Below are positions 6,406 to 11,606 of a stretch of 11,606 bases of DNA, one piece after another. Location of the stretch: assembly GCA_963169055.1 (NCBI GenBank), contig CAUJFU010000333.1:1-11606 (forward strand). Reading direction: 5' to 3'. The translations under genes were made by a program, and so were the position numbers. The notes under the pieces were generated by a model. That model saw nothing but the letters and a program-made list of their open reading frames with translations, did not search any database and had not been told where the DNA came from. Numbering within the stretch: the first letter of the stretch is position 1; each line of letters starts with the position of its first letter. The stretch is from Myxococcota bacterium (GTDB lineage: Bacteria; Myxococcota_C; UBA6777).

Positions 6406-7004
6406 CCACACCACTCCAAGAAACCATGCAGATCGTCATGCAAGCGCAAGCGATCCAACATCAATTCCACAAAAACCTCACGGACCTTTTTCGCTTGCTC
6501 GTCGCAGAACTCGAAGAAAGCGATCTCGCTTACACGCCGCTGCTTGAGCGCGGTGCGCTGTGGACTTCCTCAGTCTCTCCGCTGCTTCGCGAAGCCAAGT
6601 CTTGGCAGATCAAGCACCTTGCGATGCCTCTCGCTCCCCGAGACACGGACGCCCCATTTCTTTTGCTGCATATCTCTACAGATGAACAATTCTCCCCCAC
6701 TCCTGAACTTTGGCTTGGAGTTATCAGAAACCTCGATAATTTTGGTGTAGAAAAATATCCCTATCTCGATTCTCTAGAGTACATCTTTCGCGATTATTTT
6801 GGCCCAGAAGAAACATGGACCGAACCACGAACTTGGTACGAAGACTCGATCGAGGATGAGCGCGTTCAAGCCGACCTCGCATTCTACCGTATCCCTTTGT
6901 CGGCTCTTCAGGACGTGTTCGCTGTCCGAAAAGAGATCTGTGATCCCATACAGCAATACATCACAAAAGACGATTCAACCCATCATCGGAGCAAGTCCCG
7001 TTGA
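6402..7004 (+). CDS. Hypothetical 200-residue protein of the STAND operon
   Basis: 200 residues from ATG 6402 (AAGGAA upstream), overlapping the previous stop as ATGA. No family was recognised. The first 45 residues look helical (MQIVMQAQAIQHQFHKNLTD, then LFRLLVAELEE). The middle has a beta-like patch (FLLLHIS) and an acidic, aromatic stretch around residues 120-160 (YPYLDSLEYIFRDYFG). The last ten residues are basic and Ser-rich. It has no membrane segment or signal peptide and is probably cytoplasmic. The frame extends upstream to 6066, but that part overlaps two real genes. It could be the sensor or output partner of the STAND protein. Confidence 0.72.
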   Translation: MTTPLQETMQIVMQAQAIQHQFHKNLTDLFRLLVAELEESDLAYTPLLERGALWTSSVSPLLREAKSWQIKHLAMPLAPRDTDAPFLLLHISTDEQFSPTPELWLGVIRNLDNFGVEKYPYLDSLEYIFRDYFGPEETWTEPRTWYEDSIEDERVQADLAFYRIPLSALQDVFAVRKEICDPIQQYITKDDSTHHRSKSR

Positions 7005-7768
7005 CCGAAGAGAAAAAGACCCCAAACGAAAAGACCCTCCTCGAAGAAGGCCACGCTCTGCCTGACGAAAGAACAGCGAGTGAGCCGGCCCCCATTCGCC
7101 TTTCTTTTCATGCGCTGAACAACCACCTCGCAGCGTGCCGAGGCTACGCCGAACTGCTTGCGCGTCTCCCCAATCTTCCGCCCGAAGCAACCGAATACAG
7201 CAAGCAGTTGTCTCGTGCGCTTGGCGACGCGCTGGTGAGTGCGATGGCTCTCGAACAACAAGCCAAAGAACGCTCTCTTGAAGCACCCGTTGCAAACGCT
7301 GACACGAAGGCAACCACCAAAACAGAGATCGGTACACGCGCTTCTTCGGATGAAAACCCGCTCGCTTGTGAAACGCTGTTGGTTGTGGAAGACGACGAAG
7401 CTTTTCGTGAGATGTTGACCAACTATCTTCAACGCCGTGGCTACACGATCCTCGCCGCCCAAAATGGCGAAGAAGGACTTGCGATGGTTCAACAACATCT
7501 CGAAGATATCGATGCGGTGTTGCTTGATCGGCACATGCCGCGTTGTGACGGACTCGAATTTTTAGAAGAGATGCGCCGATATGCCCCTCGCTTGCGCGTT
7601 GTCATGCTCAGCGGCAACGACCTTGAGCACGAGCGCACGATCTTAGAACGGTTCGGCGTCTTTTCTCACCTCAAAAAACCCTTTTCTCTTCGAGTGTTGT
7701 CCCACACGCTCCGCCAACTCTTCGCCGCCGCTCCCCCTGCCCCGCTCCTTTCCCCCTCCGATCACTAA
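7001..7768 (+). CDS. DHp-REC hybrid signalling protein without a kinase catalytic domain
   Basis: 255 residues from a TTG at 7001 overlapping the previous stop (TTGA), with CGGAG about nine bases upstream. Residues 31-90 resemble a histidine-kinase DHp helix pair, with an H-box-like FHALNNHLAACRGYAELL placing His at 37. Residues about 91-123 are a polar linker. Residues 125-243 are a complete receiver domain with acidic D131-D132, phospho-acceptor D176, S204 and K226 followed by Pro. There is no HATPase domain and no DNA-binding output. It could relay phosphate from a separate kinase or dock one. As last gene of the operon it ties the STAND ATPase to two-component signalling. REC is certain; the DHp call is by motif only. 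Confidence 0.85.
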   Translation: MTEEKKTPNEKTLLEEGHALPDERTASEPAPIRLSFHALNNHLAACRGYAELLARLPNLPPEATEYSKQLSRALGDALVSAMALEQQAKERSLEAPVANADTKATTKTEIGTRASSDENPLACETLLVVEDDEAFREMLTNYLQRRGYTILAAQNGEEGLAMVQQHLEDIDAVLLDRHMPRCDGLEFLEEMRRYAPRLRVVMLSGNDLEHERTILERFGVFSHLKKPFSLRVLSHTLRQLFAAAPPAPLLSPSDH

Positions 7769-7794
7769 AGACCGTTCCCTCCACGAGAAACGAC
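7758..7794. repeat. 37-bp perfect direct repeat, copy 1
   Basis: Identical over 37 bases to 7834-7870. This copy covers the last three codons and stop of the DHp-REC gene. The two copies start 76 bp apart, not a multiple of three, and lie in the gap between convergent operons. This suggests a local duplication of the gene's 3' end or a paired protein-binding or mRNA-end element. Confidence 0.8.
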
Positions 7795-7815
7795 ACAGTA
7801 GCCGTCTTTGTCGTT
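7789..7815. terminator. Weak hairpin after the STAND operon (possible terminator)
   Basis: AACGACA (7789-7795) and TGTCGTT (7809-7815) are exact inverted repeats around a 13-base loop, 20 bases past the last stop of the plus-strand operon. No U-run follows, so a role in termination is uncertain. The left arm is part of repeat copy 1. Confidence 0.3.
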
Positions 7816-7833
7816 ATCTTCGCCAAGGGCCAG

Positions 7834-7870
7834 CCGATCACTAAAGACCGTTCCCTCCACGAGAAACGAC
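7834..7870. repeat. 37-bp perfect direct repeat, copy 2
   Basis: Second exact copy of 7758-7794, lying wholly outside any gene. The 39 bases between copies are unique. There is no coding potential shared by the two copies in one frame. Confidence 0.8.
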
Positions 7871-7917
7871 CCTCCTGCGCAGACCTTCTTTCCCCCCTCG
7901 GCCCATAAAAGGCAACA

Positions 7918-9159
7918 CTATGGGTTGACAGCAAACAGATAACGTCCTGCCGAAACATACAGCGTTTGCTTTCCGCGCTTTTCATCCCCGTAATAAATCG
8001 GAGCGTTGTCCACCCATCCATGCAGATCCAACTGCCACAAGATCTTGCCTTCGCTATCAAGCGCCGTCAGGTACTCGTTGACCGAGCCAAAAAAGATCTT
8101 GCGGTTTTTCGGATCGCGAGACGAATTCGTCTCCGCTGTAGCTTGGATGTAACCTTCGGTGTGTTCTTGCCGCTTGAACTCACCGCTTTTGTTGTCTTTT
8201 TGATACAGACCACTTTGAAAACGCCAGATCTGTTCGCCATTTTGAGCGCGGATCGCATAAAACCAACCATCATCCGCCCCGATATAGATCGTTCCATCCG
8301 TACCGATACGCGGACTCGATAGCAGGGGGTGAAGCTTTTGCGTCTCTTCGCTTTTTTCTGTAGAAAACTCCCATGCCTTCTTCCATCGCCTCGCGCCATC
8401 GGGCTTAAACGACATCAGCTTACCATTTTGGCAAGCCACATACGTCGTCCCATCCGTGTCCGTCACGGTAGACGAAGAGATCCGATCACAGATCTGATCC
8501 GACCAAAGCGGCGAACCATCGGTCATGCGAATCACATGCAAGACACCGTTTTGATCGCCCACAAACATCATCCCTCGTTCTTCAAAAAACGACGGCTTGG
8601 CCCCACGAAAAGGATAACTCCCATCGTAAGGCTTGCTCCAACGCAGACGATTGGCTTCGCTCACATCGTTTCCGGGACGCAACGAATACACCCGCATATC
8701 TTTGGAAGCGACATAGACATAACCTTCGCTATCCACCGCAGGAGGCGATTCGATCGAGTTTTGTGTCCGATAAGACCACAGCTTGCGGCCTGTGGTGGAT
8801 ACAGCATACAAACTGCCGTCTGTCGAACTTACATAGATCACGCTCGAATCTGCCGATGTTTCGGGCGAAGCAACCACCAGTCCATCCGTTTCAAAACGCC
8901 AGCGCAACTTCCCATCGGAAGAGACGGCTGTCAGCGACTTGTCGAGTGTTGTGATGTAGATGGTTCCGTCAAATCCGACTTTGGGAGTGGAAACGATCCG
9001 CTCGCTGGCCTTGAAATACCAACGCGGCATACCGCTGCGCGTCGGATGAGTGGGGATCATCAAAGAGGGCAAAGGTTTCGGTGGTTTGGGGGCAGGATGT
9101 TGACAAGCAGGCAACGCCACAAGGCAACTAAGCCAAACGATCTCCCAAAAACGACGCAT
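7918..9159 (-). CDS. PQQ-type beta-propeller lipoprotein
   Basis: 413 residues from ATG 9159 (GAGG five bases upstream). The N-terminus is a lipoprotein signal peptide with lipobox LPAC and Cys19; Gln at +2 predicts sorting to the outer membrane. A Pro-rich tether (PAPKPPKPLP) follows. The rest holds about eight repeats of the PQQ/quinoprotein-like blade (dGtiYv...g.lyAv...G...W), starting near TPKVGFDGTIY and ending at YLFAVNP, enough for one closed eight-bladed propeller. Such proteins usually serve as scaffolds (compare BamB); no enzyme motif or PQQ ligand set was evident. An earlier TTG at 9237 overlaps the upstream stop but would bury the signal peptide behind 26 residues, so it was not chosen. 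It is the last gene of a probable three-gene minus-strand run. Confidence 0.88.
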   Translation of the reverse strand: MRRFWEIVWLSCLVALPACQHPAPKPPKPLPSLMIPTHPTRSGMPRWYFKASERIVSTPKVGFDGTIYITTLDKSLTAVSSDGKLRWRFETDGLVVASPETSADSSVIYVSSTDGSLYAVSTTGRKLWSYRTQNSIESPPAVDSEGYVYVASKDMRVYSLRPGNDVSEANRLRWSKPYDGSYPFRGAKPSFFEERGMMFVGDQNGVLHVIRMTDGSPLWSDQICDRISSSTVTDTDGTTYVACQNGKLMSFKPDGARRWKKAWEFSTEKSEETQKLHPLLSSPRIGTDGTIYIGADDGWFYAIRAQNGEQIWRFQSGLYQKDNKSGEFKRQEHTEGYIQATAETNSSRDPKNRKIFFGSVNEYLTALDSEGKILWQLDLHGWVDNAPIYYGDEKRGKQTLYVSAGRYLFAVNP

Positions 9160-9188
9160 ACACACCTCGCAATCCAAATCGGCGAATC

Positions 9189-9217
9189 CCAAAGATCCAA
9201 GCCCCTTGGGCCTTTGG
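9189..9217. other. Nested hairpin between the DUF4388 and propeller genes
   Basis: CCAAAG (9189-9194) pairs with CTTTGG (9212-9217). Inside, CCAAG (9197-9201) pairs with CTTGG (9205-9209) around a three-base loop, separated by a 2x2 internal loop. It lies in the 74-base gap upstream of the lipoprotein start and may tune mRNA processing or translation. No U-run follows on the minus strand. Confidence 0.4.
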
Positions 9218-9233
9218 TGGTGGCTTTCTTCGC

Positions 9234-10334
9234 TCAAGGGCGATGCGAGCCACCAAGCAACAAACGATCATCTTGCACACGTTCTCCGAGGACTTGGCCA
9301 TTTAACAAAAGGATCTCCAACTCCGCAAGGAAAAACAGAAGGCGCTGGATATCCTCAAACCCGATACCTCCCGCACGTTCGCCCGCTCGGATCAATTCCC
9401 ACAACGTCGAACGCCCCCGCTTGGCTTGGTTGTAAAGCCGCGCTTCTTGGGGCGTCATCTTGAGATCGTCCAAGCTTACCACTTCGCTTTCTGCGATCGA
9501 TACTTGGCAATGATAATACGGCTCCATATACCACTGCAAACGTTTGCTCGAATAAGCATGAAACACACCCGCTTTGATCAAAGACAACGGTTGAATTTGC
9601 AACGGAATCGGCGTCTCATGTGGTTTTTCGTTCGCAAAAAACAAGTAACGCCCACGCCGAAAAAAGAACGAATCGATCACAAACCCTGACATCTGCTCCC
9701 GATAGACCTCAGAAAGCGTGTACGGATCGACGATCCCCGTCGCCACAAGATGGTGGCCCAAAAAAGAAGTGCCGGGACGGGTGGCGCGCTGTGCAAACTC
9801 CCGTAGCTGCTGCGCTGGAGCAATACGACGATCCGCCAACCTTTGCACCAAATCTTCGGGATCGCTCAACGACGGCAGCATCTGCGCAACACCGCGCACA
9901 AAAAAGATCTGCCGTTCGCTTTGATCTTCGGCGGTCAACAACAGCCGACCGTTGGCGTGTTGGCTATAAAGTCCATACAACAAACGAGGCAACGGAACGT
10001 CTTCGATTTGCCCCGCATATATCGGCGCTTGGAGCGCGGGCGCGGCATGGCTTTCTGGAAAGATTACCCGCATCGGTTGAAGATCTTCGAGCAAAACCTC
10101 GGCAGGCAACCCTTCGGCGAGATCCAACGAAGACGACGAACGAACCTCGCGCAAAACGTCCTTGAGTTCGGGATAATCAACAAGCGGGCGAAAAGGCCTC
10201 CCCACCACCGCAAGGCTCGCATTGTCCGAAACACGGCGTGAACGCACAAGCTCCTGCACTTTTTGCAAGGTCAGGGGCCCCACCAAATCGCCGTTGAGGT
10301 CGCGTAACGCGTAAAGCTGTCTTGCATCACTCAT
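9234..10334 (-). CDS. GYF-like/DUF4388 domain protein
   Basis: 366 residues from ATG 10334, with AGGAAGA a few bases upstream. Residues about 7-60 resemble a bacterial GYF_2-like module (YALRD..GDLVGPLTL, then FRPLVDYPEL). From about residue 104 there is a DUF4388 domain (GQIEDVPLPRLLYGLYSQ, NGRLLL, IFFVRGV), followed by the helical region usual for such proteins (YREQMSGFVIDSFFFRRGRYLFF). No signal peptide or membrane segment was seen, so it is probably cytoplasmic. DUF4388 proteins are common in deltaproteobacteria and linked to signalling or gliding-type regulation, though no biochemical role is established here. It starts 40 bases after the symporter stop and precedes the propeller lipoprotein, suggesting one transcript. 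Confidence 0.82.
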   Translation of the reverse strand: MSDARQLYALRDLNGDLVGPLTLQKVQELVRSRRVSDNASLAVVGRPFRPLVDYPELKDVLREVRSSSSLDLAEGLPAEVLLEDLQPMRVIFPESHAAPALQAPIYAGQIEDVPLPRLLYGLYSQHANGRLLLTAEDQSERQIFFVRGVAQMLPSLSDPEDLVQRLADRRIAPAQQLREFAQRATRPGTSFLGHHLVATGIVDPYTLSEVYREQMSGFVIDSFFFRRGRYLFFANEKPHETPIPLQIQPLSLIKAGVFHAYSSKRLQWYMEPYYHCQVSIAESEVVSLDDLKMTPQEARLYNQAKRGRSTLWELIRAGERAGGIGFEDIQRLLFFLAELEILLLNGQVLGERVQDDRLLLGGSHRP

Positions 10335-10374
10335 CGATTCTTCCTATACCATCGTTCGCCGCACAAGCCTCCGC

Positions 10375-11606
10375 TTACTCGGGCTTTGTTCCATTCGGTT
10401 CTTCGCCTGCTTCGTAGCGCGCCAAGATCGCCGCACCGACCAGATCACCCCACACGTTGACGGTCGTTCGACACATATCCAACAGCCGATCTACCGCCAA
10501 GATCAAACCGATCCCTGCGATCGGCAAACCCACCGCCGCCAACACCATCACCATCGTCACGGTCCCTGCGCTTGGAATGCCTGCAGCACCCACCGCCGCC
10601 AAACCCGCCGTCAAAAAGATCAGCGCCTGCGGACCCAAGCCCAAATCAATCCCATACAACTGCGCAATAAACATCGCTGCCACCGCCTCATACAACGCTG
10701 TTCCGTCCATATTAATCGTCGCTCCAAGCGGTAGCACAAAACCCGACACCCGCTTCGGAATCCCTGCGTTGTTCTCCGCCACTTCCAAACTCACAGGCAA
10801 CGTCGCCGACGACGATGACGTGCTAAACGCCACACTCAACGCATCCCGCACCTGCAAAAAATAACGCCACGGCGACACTCGACCGAACACCCACAAGATC
10901 AAAGGCAACACGATCACCGCGTGGATCAACAAACCGATCACCACACAAAACATGTACTTCGCAAGCAAAAACAAGATATCAAGGCCGCTTCGTGCGATCT
11001 GTGTCGCCATCAACGAAAACACACCGATCGGTGTCAACTTCATCACCAACGCCACAAAGCGCATCATCGCTTCATTCAATGTTTCCGCAAGATCCAGCAC
11101 CTTCCGACCTTGCTCGCCCATCCGCACCAAAATCAACCCCAACATCAGCGCAAAAAGGATCACAGCCAACACGTTGTTTGTGGTCAAAGCCACAAACGGA
11201 TTTTGCAAGACCTTGCTGATCTGCGCCCGCAAAAAGCTCTCGACCGTGAGCGGTGCTCCCTTGCTGCGGGCTTCGGCTCGCATTTCTTGTGCGGCTTTCA
11301 TGCCCCGACGAACACCCACTTGTGCATAAATCACCTCTGTACGCAGACGGCCTTCTATCCGACGCCAACGCTGCTTCTTCGAGAGATCAGACAAAAAGAT
11401 ATTTTCGATCTCACTACGCGAACGCTGCGCCAACTTCTTTGCGCGTTCTTCTTGCTTGGCGCTTGGTGGACGATCACTCTGCAATATCTCGCGCACAAAC
11501 AAAGACTCCAACGCATCCATTCGCGTACGCAGATTTTTCAAGGCCACAGGCTCCGCTCGCTCACCCACTTTTTTTGTTGCGCTTTGTGTGGTCGGCGGTG
11601 CCACCA
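10375..11606 (-). CDS. Dicarboxylate/amino acid:cation symporter (SDF family; 5' end outside window)
   Basis: A secondary transporter moving acidic amino acids or C4-dicarboxylates with Na+ or H+ across the inner membrane. The frame is open at the right edge; the GTG at 11604 is only the first possible start seen, and TM1-3 are presumably beyond it. About 410 residues are visible. The family core is complete from NPFVALTTNN onward: Ser-rich SSSSATLP in hairpin 1, NMDGTALY in TM7, GIPSAGTV in hairpin 2, and DMCRTTVNVWGD in TM8. Numbered from the GTG at 11604, D376 and R379 match the residues that hold an acidic substrate in the archaeal homologue GltPh, which favours aspartate, glutamate or dicarboxylates. 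Oddity: the first 125 or so visible residues are highly charged and coiled-coil-like, an insertion before TM4 far longer than in typical bacterial members. Confidence 0.92.
   Translation of the reverse strand, partial: VAPPTTQSATKKVGERAEPVALKNLRTRMDALESLFVREILQSDRPPSAKQEERAKKLAQRSRSEIENIFLSDLSKKQRWRRIEGRLRTEVIYAQVGVRRGMKAAQEMRAEARSKGAPLTVESFLRAQISKVLQNPFVALTTNNVLAVILFALMLGLILVRMGEQGRKVLDLAETLNEAMMRFVALVMKLTPIGVFSLMATQIARSGLDILFLLAKYMFCVVIGLLIHAVIVLPLILWVFGRVSPWRYFLQVRDALSVAFSTSSSSATLPVSLEVAENNAGIPKRVSGFVLPLGATINMDGTALYEAVAAMFIAQLYGIDLGLGPQALIFLTAGLAAVGAAGIPSAGTVTMVMVLAAVGLPIAGIGLILAVDRLLDMCRTTVNVWGDLVGAAILARYEAGEEPNGTKPE

Noticed and set aside
5753-6439. Minus-strand frame of 228 residues
   Set aside because: Covers the STAND gene and the 83-residue gene antisense; the plus genes have ribosome sites and coupled overlaps, and this frame has neither.
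7758-7870. CRISPR-like geometry: 37-bp repeat, 39-base spacer, 37-bp repeat
   Set aside because: Only two repeats, the first overlaps the end of a protein gene, no dyad typical of CRISPR repeats, and no cas genes in the window.
8329-9435. Long plus-strand frame of 368 residues
   Set aside because: Antisense to the propeller lipoprotein, which has a signal peptide, lipobox and eight repeat blades; the plus frame is Arg/His-rich with no motif.

Overview
The window looks like a chromosomal segment from a moderately GC-rich Gram-negative bacterium, most likely of the Myxococcota/deltaproteobacterial kind. This is an inference from a CarH/CarA-type B12 photoreceptor regulator beside carotenoid genes, a DUF4388 protein with a GYF-like N-terminus, an outer-membrane-type lipoprotein, and a DHp-REC signalling protein in an operon with a STAND ATPase. 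No rRNA, tRNA, CRISPR array or transposase was seen.

Layout. (A) 1-3955, minus strand: a light-regulated carotenoid operon. carH (2963-3955) is first. Its stop overlaps the GTG start of one very long reading frame (2966 to beyond base 1, at least 988 residues). That frame encodes three carotenoid enzymes in one chain: an N-terminal CruF-type membrane hydratase, a trans-polyprenyl (GGPP-type) diphosphate synthase, and a phytoene synthase. (B) 3956-4828: a regulatory stretch with a near-consensus minus-strand promoter for carH, direct repeats over its -35 region, a palindrome, two strong hairpins, a 22-bp tandem repeat, a doubtful small ORF, and a plus-strand promoter at the right end. (C) 4829-7768, plus strand: four tightly coupled genes with successive 4-base overlaps (GTGA, ATGA, TTGA). 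They encode a minimal STAND ATPase, an 83-residue protein, a 200-residue protein, and a DHp-REC protein with no kinase catalytic domain. (D) 7769-7917: a gap between convergent operons carrying a perfect 37-bp direct repeat. (E) 7918-11606, minus strand: a dicarboxylate/glutamate-type symporter (cut by the window end), a GYF-like/DUF4388 protein, and an eight-bladed PQQ-type beta-propeller lipoprotein.

How they work together. In region A, AdoCbl-bound CarH would repress the operon in the dark and release it in light. The fused enzyme would then make GGPP, condense it to phytoene, and later hydrate a carotene end. The desaturase and cyclase steps must be encoded elsewhere, possibly just past base 1. 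Region C looks like a self-contained signalling or switch module with no assignable function. It and the triple fusion are the two items most worth following up.
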